A stretch of DNA of 64,000 bases from Corynebacterium vitaeruminis DSM 20294 (GCF_000550805.1 NZ_CP004353.1:744001-808000); one strand, 5' to 3'; shown: positions 33,456 to 42,560, counted from the first letter of the stretch. Translations and numbers: made by a program. Notes: generated from the sequence alone by a model not told the origin.

Positions 33456-33703
33456 CTACCGAGTAGATGGACTCAGCAGCTAGGTGCATTGACCCAACTT
33501 TGTAGCTGCTGCAGATTTCTTTACGACCTATTCCCTTGGAGATCCCACTAGCCTAACAAGCTGGGAGCGTAACCCAATCAACTTTCACTCTAGCCGTAAT
33601 TAGGGTCACCGCCCGAGGAGCGGACACCCGAGGAGAATGCGTCACAGGCCCGTCAGTGGCGGATGTCTACCACCATGAGAACGAGGAAGAAGTAGACCCT
33701 GGA
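33456..33703. other. Intergenic sequence left of the IS6-family element
   Basis: About 250 nt without a gene. It contains stop codons in all frames and no clear promoter. The sequence directly beside the left inverted repeat of the insertion sequence differs from that at the right end, so the element is not bounded by a target duplication. Confidence 0.4.
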
Positions 33704-34549
33704 GGGTGCTGTTGCAAAGTTCGGGCGACAGGAAGACCTGCGTGAAATAATCAGAGCCATGGGCATCTTCTCCGGTCGTCATTTCCCCCGTGAAATCATC
33801 CTGTGGGCTGTGCGGTGGTACTGCCGCTACGGGGTGAGCTACCGCGATCTCGAAGAGATGATGACTGAACGTGGCGTGCCGGTCGATCACACCACCATCT
33901 ACCGCTGGGTCCAGAAATACGGCCCTGAGCTGGATAAGCAGACTCGCTGGTGCCGGCAGGTTCCTGACTGGCAGGCCCGGTCCTGGCGGGTGGATGAGAC
34001 CTATATTCGGGTCGGCGGCACGTGGTGCTATCTCTACCGGGCTATTACCGCCGGTGGCCAGACCCTGGATTTTTATCTCTCTCCGAAGCGGAACGTGGCC
34101 GCAGCGAAGCGTTTCCTGGCCAAGACGCTGCGATCGAATACGACAGCCGGGTCCCCGCGGGTCATCAACACCGACAAGGCACCAGCTCTGGCCAAGGCAA
34201 TATCCGAGCTGAAGGCGGAGGGAATCTGCCCTCAGACGGTGGAGCACCGGCAGGTGAAATACCTGAACAACGTTATCGAGGGAGATCATGGCCGACTTAA
34301 AAGAATCCTGGGGCCGAAGGGAGCGTTCAAAAACCGAATTTCCGCCTACCGGACGTTGAAAGGGATGGAGGCGATGCATTCATTACGGAAAGGCACTTCA
34401 CAGGGCACGATGTTTGCCTACGGGCACCCGAACCCAGACGCGGTGATCGTCAGCCGGATATTCGAGACAGCTTAAGCACCCCGGAGCAAGGACAACTAAT
34501 GTCTTGAGGTTGGGCTTTTCGACCCTGGCCCAACTTTGCAACAGCACCC
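33704..34549 (+). mobile_element. IS6-family insertion sequence
   Basis: An 846-bp element bounded by perfect 18-bp inverted repeats GGGTGCTGTTGCAAAGTT (33704-33721 and, inverted, 34532-34549) and carrying one transposase gene. IR sequence, size and transposase identify the IS6 (IS26) family, known in Corynebacterium as IS1628-like. Flanking 8-mers differ (ACCCTGGA left, GCCCGAAG right), which suggests that it was left after a cointegrate or deletion event. Confidence 0.93.
33759..34475 (+). CDS. IS6-family transposase
   Basis: A 238-residue DDE transposase, full length for IS6/IS26. It has the N-terminal HTH (YGVSYRDLEEMMTERGVPVDHTTIYRWVQKY) and the catalytic triad in RVDETYIRVGG, VINTDKAPA and NNVIEGDHGRLKR. 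It should drive replicative or conservative transposition by IS26-type mechanisms. Intact and in frame. Confidence 0.96.
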   Translation: MGIFSGRHFPREIILWAVRWYCRYGVSYRDLEEMMTERGVPVDHTTIYRWVQKYGPELDKQTRWCRQVPDWQARSWRVDETYIRVGGTWCYLYRAITAGGQTLDFYLSPKRNVAAAKRFLAKTLRSNTTAGSPRVINTDKAPALAKAISELKAEGICPQTVEHRQVKYLNNVIEGDHGRLKRILGPKGAFKNRISAYRTLKGMEAMHSLRKGTSQGTMFAYGHPNPDAVIVSRIFETA

Positions 34550-35024
34550 GCCCGAAGAAGTCAGTCAGGATGGGATCGGTATCAAAGGCGTGCGATACGG
34601 CGTGCTTTCCGAGCCACTTCAAAGAGCAATATCCGTTAACCCCACGCCTGACATTGAAAAGCTGCTCCGGAAAGCCACCGAACCAATCACGAATGATTTC
34701 AACCCGAATATCAACGGAGATACCCCGGAAAGCCGCCTCTTCTACGACGTAGTGTATTGGATTGTCCAGCATGTCGAACCCCAGCACGATCCCCGAACGT
34801 ATGACAGGGGAGGTCGAAACGGCCAGGAGATAACATTCGTGGAGCTGATAGGTGAGTCTTTCAAAGTTCCCGGCCAAAAGTATGGTCTAGGCCATACACT
34901 CGCCTCCATCATCATGTGGTGGAATCGTCGAGTCGAAGAAGGCGTCCTGAAGGAAACCGAGAACGGCTTCATCCTGGACGAAAACTACATCGACCAGGTT
35001 TTCGCCCGCCTCCGCGAAAACTAA
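34550..35024 (+). pseudogene. Gene fragment cut at its 5' end by the IS6 element
   Basis: The frame enters from the right inverted repeat, so its start lies inside the insertion sequence and the native 5' end is lost. It encodes about 158 residues: GIKGVRYGVLSEPLQRAI, DIEKLLRKATEPITNDFNPNINGD, LFYDVVYWIVQHVEPQHDPR and a C-terminal helical part ending IIMWWNRRVEEGVLKETENGFILDENYIDQVFARLREN. I do not recognise the family. A winged-helix-like end is conceivable. No matching first half is present on the other side of the element. Confidence 0.5.
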
Positions 35025-35138
35025 GGCGGCGCATCTTCGCAATCGCACCGGTGGCGAACTGCGACTATCTCTCTAGATTCGTCTAGATAGGTGCATCCAA
35101 GGGCAGAATCATGTGAATATGGTAGGCAGCCTGGGTGT

Positions 35139-35640
35139 CTATGTCCGGGAAAGGTATTTATACAGGGTGGTCCGCCCGATCCCGAGCCGGCGGGCCACCT
35201 CAGCCTTGGGCACACCGTCAGCCACCCACTTCCGGGCCTGGGCGACCTGGGCGTCGGTGAGCACCTTGGCCCGGCCCTTGTACACCCCGCGCGCCTTGGC
35301 GCGGGCGATCCCCTCGGCCTGGCGCTCCTTGATAATGGAGCGCTCAAACTCGGCCACGCTGCCCATAAGCCCCAACATGAATTTGGCGATCGGGTCAGCC
35401 TTCGCCGAATAGGTCTGCCCCTCACGCAGAAACGTCACCGAGACACCGCGACTCACGAGATCGTCAACAATCGTGTGGAGATCCACCAGTGAGCGGGCGA
35501 GACGATCCATGATCGTGACAATGAGCCGATCGCCTTTCCTCAGATACCGCAGCACCTCCTCCAACTGGGGGCGATAACGCGTCGACCCGCTGATCTTCTC
35601 CTTATATATCTGCGACGCCCCCGTCGCGCGGAGTTGGACA
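35139..35640 (-). pseudogene. Serine resolvase/invertase copy, N-terminally truncated
   Basis: This copy parallels the intact resolvase at 38844-39476 from the residue after the catalytic region (GASQIYKEKISGS) to the HTH (GVPKAEVARRLGIGRTTLYKYL). The N-terminal segment with the catalytic Ser (GYARVSS) is absent: similarity stops at about 35636, where the sequence diverges. The conserved TSMDRLARS motif reads TIMDRLARS here. No enzyme activity is expected. It forms a direct repeat with the intact copy about 3.7 kb away. Confidence 0.88.
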
Positions 35641-35773
35641 GCAAGCACTGGAGAAGAAGATCCTTACCCCGGTTTTAAATTAGTTTCCAAAACCTATACG
35701 GATACCCAACTTTCCCGTTAGTCTCAGAAGGGAATCATCCAGGTTCATCCTCCCTCCCCCCCAGGAGCGTCCC

Positions 35774-37654
35774 ATGAAACGAGCTCTCCGCCCAGTGTGC
35801 GCCACCGCGTTTGCACTCACACTGACACTAGGATCCCTCCCCTTCGCCCATGCCCAGACCTCACCTGAGGCAACTTCTGCCGTAACCCCTGACAGGGAGC
35901 TATCCCCCCTCGAGGCAGAAGAAGAATTTCCCGGGGACTACGCAGAGGACGGCCCCTTCGCCCCGTGGGGTTTTCCCACCCCTCCGGGGGCGGAAAGCTA
36001 CGAAGTCAACCAGGTCTCCGACGAGGAGCTCAACCCGCAGGGCCTCGACGAATGGCACCCGACAGAAGACCCTAAGCGCGACATCATTCCCGGACAGATG
36101 CGCTCCGACGAGGAAGAAATCCCCGAAGGCATCGACAAGGCTGAAGCCGACCAGGCCGAGGTGAAAGAAGCCCGTCTGGCGGAGACCGCCACCCGAAACC
36201 TGAGTGCACGCGCAGGCTGCAAGGTCTACTGGCCGACACCGTTCGAGGTCTGCGGGGCAATCAAAGAAGTCTACGACAAGGTGGGCGGGCCCACAAGCTT
36301 CTTAAGCCTGCCGAAATCGAATGAGCTGACCAACCCCGACGGGGTGGGCAAACGCACCGAATTCGTCAACGGATTCATCTACTGGCACCCCTCCACCGGG
36401 GCACACACCGTAAGCATCCCCGTCTCCAAAGTGTGGCAACGCCACGGCTGGGAACGAGGATTCCTCGGCTACCCCATCACCAGCGACATCCCGCAGGGAA
36501 ATGGCTGGTACGGACAGGACTTCCAGGGCGGTCACGTCTACACCCACAACGCTCTTCCCGTCAGCCAGGCCAGCATCCAGGGTGCCATCTACGACAAATG
36601 GCAATCCATGGGCGCACAAAACAGCGACCTCGGATTCCCCATCAGCGACGAGCTGCCAACCCCAGACGGGATCGGACGCTACAACTTCTTCGAACACGGC
36701 GCCATCTACTGGACCCCGCAACATGGAGCGCATGCAGTGACAGGCACGATCATGGTGGATTGGGCAAAATCTGGCTACGAAAAGGGGGCATATGGTTTCC
36801 CAATCAGTGATGCTGTAACCGCCCCCGATGGGGTCGGGATAAGTCAGCGGTTTGAGCGGGGCACGCTGGACGGATATATATCTGTAATCCAGGAGATCGT
36901 CAATGAAATGCCTGGGCCAGTGGGGGCAGTTAATGCCCGGCAGGTGTACGAGGATGGGGTGGCCTTTGCTAAGTCCATTCAGCGCGAGGATTTAAGAGCT
37001 GTCTTCATCGAAGCGCTGCAAGAACTTTTGCGATATAACGCACAATATGCCCTCGAGACAGTTGCCCCTAGTAATCCAGACAGGATCTCGATGCGAGCAG
37101 GGCTTCCCGAGGGGGGAGATTCAGACCCGATAGATCCACGTAATCGTGGAGACATTTTTTACTCCGACGCGGTCACCGCTCGCGTCAATCATGGGCATAA
37201 CGGAATCTTCGTGGGCAACCCTGGAGATACCACCAAGAACGACACGGTTGAGGCCTCTGGGGTAATAGAATTCGGCTCTTCGTCTGGCGAAGATGACCCT
37301 AAGGCCGGAGTAAAAAGACGCCGAAATTGGTCCAATGACGACGCCAGGCGAGAGCACGCACCTCGTTTAAGGAATGTTCGCAAACAGTCCGTCGTTACCA
37401 GCCAAGCTTCCCGCGATGCAGCGGCAAGTTGGGCACTTAGCAAAACAGGCCCCGGTTACGACACGCCCGGTGCTGGCTACAGATACAACTTTGCTTTTAA
37501 CAAGGATTTGGATGCAGACGCTTTCAATTGCTCATCTCTAGTTTGGGCTTCGTACATGGCCGCTACAAGTGGGATAGTCAACTTGGATGCTAACGGAGGG
37601 CCAGGTGTGTATCCGTCTGACGTAAGGGATGATGACCAAGTAGTCTCTTACTAG
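35774..37654 (+). CDS. Exported LGFP-repeat protein with permuted papain-like C-terminal domain
   Basis: A 626-residue secreted protein. A Sec signal peptide (MKRALRPVCATAFALTLTLG, cleaved after AHA) is followed by an acidic region, then about four LGFP repeats (residues 160-380: GFLGYPITSD, DLGFPISDEL, AYGFPISDAV), which bind the arabinogalactan-mycolate cell wall. The C-terminal 160 residues have GDIFYSD, HGHNGIFVG (His) and later FNCSSLVWASYM (Cys), the His-before-Cys order of circularly permuted NlpC/P60-like (YiiX-type) enzymes. Base composition drops clearly from about 36750 on, so the enzyme tip has a different origin. AGGAG lies six nt before the ATG. Confidence 0.82.
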   Translation: MKRALRPVCATAFALTLTLGSLPFAHAQTSPEATSAVTPDRELSPLEAEEEFPGDYAEDGPFAPWGFPTPPGAESYEVNQVSDEELNPQGLDEWHPTEDPKRDIIPGQMRSDEEEIPEGIDKAEADQAEVKEARLAETATRNLSARAGCKVYWPTPFEVCGAIKEVYDKVGGPTSFLSLPKSNELTNPDGVGKRTEFVNGFIYWHPSTGAHTVSIPVSKVWQRHGWERGFLGYPITSDIPQGNGWYGQDFQGGHVYTHNALPVSQASIQGAIYDKWQSMGAQNSDLGFPISDELPTPDGIGRYNFFEHGAIYWTPQHGAHAVTGTIMVDWAKSGYEKGAYGFPISDAVTAPDGVGISQRFERGTLDGYISVIQEIVNEMPGPVGAVNARQVYEDGVAFAKSIQREDLRAVFIEALQELLRYNAQYALETVAPSNPDRISMRAGLPEGGDSDPIDPRNRGDIFYSDAVTARVNHGHNGIFVGNPGDTTKNDTVEASGVIEFGSSSGEDDPKAGVKRRRNWSNDDARREHAPRLRNVRKQSVVTSQASRDAAASWALSKTGPGYDTPGAGYRYNFAFNKDLDADAFNCSSLVWASYMAATSGIVNLDANGGPGVYPSDVRDDDQVVSY

Positions 37655-37664
37655 GACTTCGAAT

Positions 37665-38810
37665 GTGGATGAACTAATGCGGAGTAGATCGCGCGGCACC
37701 GTAATGGTGGCCCTAGCACTGTCCCTCATTATCGCCCCCCTCCTTATATTTCGTATCCTCCCGGATCGAAGCAAGGGTGCCGAGCTGGGATGGGCCACGT
37801 CAGGTAATTACATCGTTTCTTACGGGCCAGTGAAGGAGCCATATCCATCCACAACGGATAATACTTACTACCTCTATTCTCCATCCGGTGAAGAGATCGG
37901 ACGCGAAAAAGGGCCGGGGAGCTGGTCCCCCATAGCCCTTCCCACACGGGGAGGAAGCTATCTGTATTTCGCCGACAAAATACGCCAATCAGGGGGAAAC
38001 GGGAGTGAGATTTCCGTGCCCTATCGAAGTCCTATTGTAAATTTTGATGGGTCCCCTAATGGAAGTTTCTCCATCGCTATCCTCAATACGTCTCAATCTG
38101 CCGCATTTTCCCACTCAGTGATGTTACTGAAAGATGACGGGGAGATTATTGAGCGGGACTTCCCCTCAATCCCGCACTCCCTAGCGGTAGGGGACTCAGA
38201 AGCCCTAATTGTCGGGAATCCGCGGGAAGGTGAAGGAAATGCCAACGAAAACGAATTGTATCTGCTTGACACTGATGGCAATCTCACCAAGATCCCGTTT
38301 CCGCCCGGGTACGACGTAGAAACCGATTTCAAATATCCTTACGCCAATTATTTAGGTGATGGAAAGTTCGAGGTTCTGCAGGGGCATTCAGAGGGACGGA
38401 AGACCCATCTAACTTCGTTCGAGGTGTCGGTAGATAGCGCGAAGAAGCAGCTCGACGTCCACAATATTCACCCCCTCACCATGACGCTTAGCGAAGACTT
38501 CGCTATTACCCGCACACTGCCAAACGGGGAGAATGGAGTCATAGACAAATCTGGGAATGTTTATATCAATAGACGCGATTTAAGCGAACCGGAGCAAGTA
38601 GGGCATATTGAAGGGTTTTCTGCGGATAACTTCATCAGAATGAAGACTCCGGGTAGAGAGCCGAAATTTGGTTTACGGCGGGCGGGGAAAATCGAAGTCC
38701 GGAAATGGAATGATCCAGACGCGGTTCTTTTTAGCGTGGATGTGGAACGGTCCGCTTGCGGTAGCCCTGACTGTGATGTCGCGTCCATTTCGGAAACCTA
38801 TGGGAAGTAG
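37665..38810 (+). CDS. Membrane-anchored beta-propeller-like protein, putative immunity partner
   Basis: A 381-residue protein with one N-terminal transmembrane helix (VMVALALSLIIAPLLIFRI, residues 13-31) and a large extracytoplasmic domain of repeating beta strands (TYYLYSPSGEEIG, VMLLKDDGEIIERDF, LYLLDTDGNLTKIPF), reminiscent of a propeller. Two Cys near the C-terminus (ACGSPDC) could form a disulfide. It starts 10 nt after the LGFP-hydrolase stop, has the same low G+C content, and sits on the cell surface side, so it could protect against that enzyme. No family assignment; the pairing is inference. Confidence 0.62.
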   Translation: MDELMRSRSRGTVMVALALSLIIAPLLIFRILPDRSKGAELGWATSGNYIVSYGPVKEPYPSTTDNTYYLYSPSGEEIGREKGPGSWSPIALPTRGGSYLYFADKIRQSGGNGSEISVPYRSPIVNFDGSPNGSFSIAILNTSQSAAFSHSVMLLKDDGEIIERDFPSIPHSLAVGDSEALIVGNPREGEGNANENELYLLDTDGNLTKIPFPPGYDVETDFKYPYANYLGDGKFEVLQGHSEGRKTHLTSFEVSVDSAKKQLDVHNIHPLTMTLSEDFAITRTLPNGENGVIDKSGNVYINRRDLSEPEQVGHIEGFSADNFIRMKTPGREPKFGLRRAGKIEVRKWNDPDAVLFSVDVERSACGSPDCDVASISETYGK

Positions 38811-38843
38811 TTGAAACAACCCCCCGAAAAAAGCTGCCCTCAG

Positions 38844-39476
38844 CTAAAACTCGGAACTGTTTTCGAAGTACTTATACAAGGTGGTCCGCCCGATACCGAG
38901 CCGGCGGGCCACCTCAGCCTTGGGCACACCATCAGCTACCCACCCCCGGGCCTGGGCGACCTGGGTATCGGTGAGAACCTTGGCCCGGCCCTTGTACACC
39001 CCGCGCGCCTTGGCGCGGGCGATCCCCTCGGCCTGGCGCTCCTTGATGATGGAACGCTCGAACTCGGCGACACTGCCCATGAGCCCCAGCATGAGTTTGG
39101 CGATCGGGTCCGCCTTCGCCGAATAAGTCTGCCCCTCGCGCAGAAACCTCACCGAAACCCCGCGGCCCACCAGGTCCTCGACAATCGTGTGCAGATCCAC
39201 CAGTGAGCGCGCAAGGCGATCCATGCTCGTGACAATGAGCTGATCCCCCTTTCGCAGATACCGCAGCACCTCCTCCAGCTGGGGGCGGTGCCGGGTGGAG
39301 CCGCTGATCTTCTCCTTATATATCTGCGACGCCCCCGCCGCACGGAGTTGGTCGAGTTGGCGATCCAGGTTCTGCTCCAGGGAACTCACCCGGGCGTAAC
39401 CGACTTTCTGCCCCACAACAACGTCCTGATGTTCGTCAAGCTCTAGAGGCAGTGACGGTTCTGTTCCGTTAGACAT
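38844..39476 (-). CDS. Tn3/invertase-type serine resolvase
   Basis: A 210-residue small serine recombinase. The catalytic domain starts with VGYARVSSLEQNLDRQLDQL (catalytic Ser in ARVSS), has TSMDRLARSLVDL and SVAEFERSIIKERQAEGIA, and ends with a HTH (KAEVARRLGIGRTTLYKYF). It has 25 extra N-terminal residues before the core. Intact, unlike the copy at 35139. It may act on resolution sites nearby, but none was recognised. Confidence 0.94.
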   Translation of the reverse strand: MSNGTEPSLPLELDEHQDVVVGQKVGYARVSSLEQNLDRQLDQLRAAGASQIYKEKISGSTRHRPQLEEVLRYLRKGDQLIVTSMDRLARSLVDLHTIVEDLVGRGVSVRFLREGQTYSAKADPIAKLMLGLMGSVAEFERSIIKERQAEGIARAKARGVYKGRAKVLTDTQVAQARGWVADGVPKAEVARRLGIGRTTLYKYFENSSEF

Positions 39477-39588
39477 GATCCAACCCTACCGAACAGGGAG
39501 AAGTTGTAATTCAAAGCTGTCCATTTAGGGTATGCCCTATCAGAACACACATTGACAGTATGGCAATCGATATTCCATTGCGATCAAC

Positions 39589-40182
39589 TCACTCTGAAGG
39601 GCGGGAACCTGTGGACTTTCTCCTCACTTCGGACTGGAGAAAATTGCGTACCTTAATGACGGCCGCATGCTCTGCCGTCAGCAATAGGTTAATTGCAGCC
39701 CTAAGATCCTTGGAGTAAGCATCTTCCATCGGCTCGGGATAGTCCCACTGGCCACTTAAGCTTGCTTCCATTTCCGCTGATCTGGCTTCACTTCGCCGAG
39801 CCTCACGAATACGGCTCTTAAATTCAACAACTACTGGCTCCTTGTTGTACATATCGAAAATTAAAAGATCCGGTCGATCTCCACCAGGCTGAAGCCTCCC
39901 TACTTCACCGTCCGCCCGGTATGCCTCAAGGAACTTTTCCATCTGGCCAAGTGCTGGAGTGCGCCTGCCAAGCTCGATGAGGCGCAAATACTCGGCAGAT
40001 AATCCGAGCTCTGCTGCAGTTTCAGCGCGTGTGCGGCCTGCATGTTGCCGTATCTTGGCCAACAACTCGCCAAATATACGGTTGTCCTTATCTTGACCGG
40101 GGCCAACAAATAAATCGACAAACTCTGGCCTAGGGTCCTCACTTTGTGGCCTTTCCTGACTAGTTTTATCCACTTCATCCAT
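39589..40182 (-). CDS. XRE-family HTH regulator with long C-terminal domain
   Basis: A 197-residue protein. An N-terminal HTH (LLAKIRQHAGRTRAETAAELGLSAEYLRLIELGRRTPALGQ) is followed by a possible nuclease-like or ligand-sensing domain (DLLIFDMYNKEPVVVEFKSRIREARRSE; D...EFK resembles a PD-(D/E)XK core). ATG 40182 is preceded at seven nt by TAGTAT, a -10 hexamer, and by no ribosome binding site, so the mRNA is probably leaderless. It diverges from a 59-codon gene; a 17-bp palindrome lies between them. Confidence 0.75.
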   Translation of the reverse strand: MDEVDKTSQERPQSEDPRPEFVDLFVGPGQDKDNRIFGELLAKIRQHAGRTRAETAAELGLSAEYLRLIELGRRTPALGQMEKFLEAYRADGEVGRLQPGGDRPDLLIFDMYNKEPVVVEFKSRIREARRSEARSAEMEASLSGQWDYPEPMEDAYSKDLRAAINLLLTAEHAAVIKVRNFLQSEVRRKSTGSRPSE

Positions 40183-40198
40183 GCGGAAAATACTACAC

Positions 40199-40251
40199 CA
40201 ACAACTCAGTTGTTGCGAATTGTTGACAGAGGTATTGCAGGAAGATAGTCT
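40199..40251 (+). promoter_or_regulatory. Divergent promoter with a perfect 17-bp operator
   Basis: CAACAACTCAGTTGTTG (40199-40215) is perfectly palindromic around its central base and lies between the -10 of the leaderless HTH gene and the plus-strand promoter TTGACA-17 nt-TAGTCT (40223-40251). A weaker CAACAACT copy recurs near 40274. The HTH protein probably binds here and controls both directions. Confidence 0.65.
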
Positions 40252-40291
40252 GCAACTAATCACAACAAATGACAACAACTGGAGTGTTGGA

Positions 40292-40471
40292 ATGGGAAAA
40301 GAAATGCAAGCCGCAATCACAATGTTGAATCAAGTTGGCGCTCTCACGGCCCCTGATGCGGCAGATTCGGACGTGAAGAAAATTGCCAAATTGGCAATAC
40401 GTTATGTCGCAATAGCTGCGTGCGGCCTAGTTGTTCTCGATAGCACTCCTGACCCTGCAGTGGATCAATAG
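40292..40471 (+). CDS. Small protein divergent from the HTH regulator (59 aa)
   Basis: A 59-residue protein: MGKEMQAAITMLNQVGALT, then VKKIAKLAIRYVAIAACGLVVLDS, the latter a moderately hydrophobic helix that could be amphipathic or membrane-associated. The start at 40292 is supported by GGAG seven nt upstream. A strong terminator follows about 100 nt later. The layout (HTH gene, operator, small protein) resembles toxin-antitoxin or immunity switches, but no family is recognised. Confidence 0.6.
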   Translation: MGKEMQAAITMLNQVGALTAPDAADSDVKKIAKLAIRYVAIAACGLVVLDSTPDPAVDQ

Positions 40472-40570
40472 GTACATGACTAAAACAATTGTCTATCTGA
40501 TTTTGGACAGTCCGTGATGTTTAGGTGACTGGTTCGGTAATTGGCCTTTATTGCGGTTGTCCTACTGTTC

Positions 40571-40606
40571 AAAATCCTTGACAACGTAAGTCGTCAAGGA
40601 TTTTTT
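40571..40606. terminator. Strong rho-independent terminator
   Basis: AAAATCCTTGAC (40571-40582) and GTCAAGGATTTT (40593-40604) form a perfect 12-bp stem with a 10-nt loop, followed by further Ts on the plus strand and preceded by As, so it can act in both directions. It ends the 59-codon transcript. Confidence 0.85.
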
Positions 40607-40825
40607 ATTCAGCAAGTAGATCCATGTTTTGAGAATGCTTTTAGGTTCTTCAGTACTTCTAAAGTCTCTGCTGTCACCCTGTAAATGAAAAATGGGGAGA
40701 GTTGTCCTGCGGTGAATGTTCAGACTTTTACTGCGTTGCTGGTATGTCAATGCAAATCAAAATTCACCACGAACCTGCAGGTGAGCATCCGAGTTTCAGG
40801 AAAACGCCCTCTTTGATGCGACATC

Positions 40826-42261
40826 GAGTGTGTCAAGTTGTTTGTGTGTGGGGCTGATTTTTACATGTACTTGTCGAATCGGTCGGGGTAGGCCACGGCC
40901 ATCTGGTTGATGGCGTGCTTCCATCCGGCAACACGTCCGCCTTCGACGAGCCGGCCAGCTTGGGCGGATACTCGTTTGCCTTCCTTGGCCCGCTTGGCTG
41001 CTCGTTTGTCTTCGATATGGCAGATCATCAGCCACAGCGTCTTGATTGCTGATTCATCATTGGTGAACTGCACCCTGTTCCGGGTGGCTTTCCGCAGCTG
41101 ATTATTGAAAGATTCAATCGAGTTCGTCGTATAGATCACCTTCCTCGCAGCCGGTGGGAACTGCAGAAACGGGGTAAACCTCTCCCACGCATCCCGCCAC
41201 ACCTTCACCGACCTCGGGTACTTCTCACCTAGTTCAGACGCCTCGAACTCATCCAAGGCTGCGGCAGCGGTTGGCTCATCTGGTGCGGTGTAGACCTTTT
41301 TCAACGCTGCCGATACGGCCCTACGATCCCCGTAGGAAACCCACCTATTTGCCGCCCTGATCAGGTGCACGATACAGGTTTGGACCATGGACCCAGGCCA
41401 GGTTGCTTCCACGGCTTCTGGTAGGCCTTTGAGCCCGTCGCAGCAGACGATGAAGACATCTTTGACACCGCGGTTAGCGAGGTTGGAACACACCTGCGCC
41501 CACAACGATGCTCCTTCCTCTTTGGCGATCCACAAGCCCAGGATGTGCTTGATTCCTTCGAGATCCACTCCGATGGCCATGTACGCAGACTTGTTGATCA
41601 CACGGCCCCCATCACGGACCTTGATTCGCAACGCGTCAAGGAAGATGACTGGGTAGAACTCATCCAGCTGGCGGTTTTGCCACACCATGACTTCATCAAG
41701 TACGGCGTCGGTAATCGCCGAGATTGTCTCGTGGGAGATATCCACACCCATCGTGGTGGCGAGATGATGCTGGATATCACGGATTGTCATGCCACCGGCG
41801 TACAAGCTGATGATCAGATCATCGATATCGGTTAAACGCCTCGAGCCTTTCGGCACCATCGTGGGGACAAACGTGCCAGCTCTGTCTCTTGGGACGTCCA
41901 CGGTGACCGGCCCGTAGTTCGAGTCAATGGTCTTCGGGTAGCTGCCGTTTCGGTGATTATCCGTACCGACAGCGGCTTTACCGTCTCGATCACCAGCCTG
42001 ATACCCCAGGTGGGCATCCATTTCAGCGTTCAAACCCCTTGTAATCGAGGCCTGTAACATGCCTCGAACTAGGTCGTTCGCATCAGTGGTAGAGGTACGG
42101 AGCTCATCAATTAGCTTGGCGATCTCAGGGTTAGAAAGCAGCTTCTGCTCGATTGCGTCAATCTTGGCCTTATCGTCTGGGTCTCGTCGTGGCACAGTCA
42201 TCATTCTGGTCTATCTCCTTATGCGGGTCGGGCACCCACACACAAACCATCAGGCACTCTC
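40826..42261 (-). mobile_element. IS256-family insertion sequence
   Basis: About 1.44 kb. Imperfect terminal inverted repeats of about 29 bp begin GAGTGTG (40826) and, inverted, GAGAGTG (42261) and share TTTGTGTGTGGG. They enclose one Mutator-like transposase gene. The ends were judged by eye; no target duplication is obvious. The right end abuts an IS3-family remnant, so it appears to have landed in or beside that element. Confidence 0.85.
40861..42204 (-). CDS. IS256-family (Mutator) transposase
   Basis: A 447-residue transposase, full length. N-terminal part: LVRGMLQASITRGLNAEMDAHLGYQ; DDE residues in VIFLDALRIKVRDGG (D), FIVCCDGLKGLPEAV (D) and TTNSIESFNNQLRKATRNR (E), plus the CxxH-like TCIVHLIRAANRWV signature of the family. 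AAGGAG lies about 10 nt before the start. Confidence 0.96.
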   Translation of the reverse strand: MMTVPRRDPDDKAKIDAIEQKLLSNPEIAKLIDELRTSTTDANDLVRGMLQASITRGLNAEMDAHLGYQAGDRDGKAAVGTDNHRNGSYPKTIDSNYGPVTVDVPRDRAGTFVPTMVPKGSRRLTDIDDLIISLYAGGMTIRDIQHHLATTMGVDISHETISAITDAVLDEVMVWQNRQLDEFYPVIFLDALRIKVRDGGRVINKSAYMAIGVDLEGIKHILGLWIAKEEGASLWAQVCSNLANRGVKDVFIVCCDGLKGLPEAVEATWPGSMVQTCIVHLIRAANRWVSYGDRRAVSAALKKVYTAPDEPTAAAALDEFEASELGEKYPRSVKVWRDAWERFTPFLQFPPAARKVIYTTNSIESFNNQLRKATRNRVQFTNDESAIKTLWLMICHIEDKRAAKRAKEGKRVSAQAGRLVEGGRVAGWKHAINQMAVAYPDRFDKYM

Positions 42262-42534
42262 TTTAGCTCACGATGCACGATGCTAGGGGTGACCCAATCG
42301 ATGGCAGCGGTGGGAACCAGCGCAGACAACGCGCTAGCGGAGTCGTTCAACGCGACATTGAAACGCGAGGTGCTGCAAAACTGGAAATGCTTCGACTCAC
42401 TGCTGCACGCCAGACGGGACGTCTTCGCGTGGTGTGTGCGCTACAACCGGAAGCGCAGACACTCATGGTGCGATTATCTGTCGCCCCTCGAGTTCGAAAA
42501 CCGCACCTGCGGTAAACTCACCTTAACCGCATAA
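42262..42534 (+). pseudogene. C-terminal fragment of an IS3-family transposase
   Basis: The frame encodes GVTQSMAAVGTSADNALAESFNATLKREVL, then RYNRKRRHSWC and LSPLEFEN, the extreme C-terminus of the IS3 OrfB integrase, including the last catalytic Glu (NALAESFN). The rest of the gene is missing; the IS256-family element abuts its left edge. The end of the IS3 element is probably at about 42560, where a TGTCCACTTTCC terminal sequence occurs. Inactive. Confidence 0.88.
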
Positions 42535-42560
42535 GTTCAATTCCCTGTGTCCACTTTCCA

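Larger units (their letters stand above)
35139..39340. repeat. Direct repeat pair of resolvase sequence flanking the LGFP locus
   Basis: About 500 bp at 35139-35636 and 38844-39340 are near-identical in the same orientation. They bracket the LGFP-hydrolase gene and its neighbour. Homologous recombination between them would delete the 3.7-kb segment and leave one resolvase. The arrangement could also arise if the intervening cargo was gained by recombination between related resolvase loci. Confidence 0.75.
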
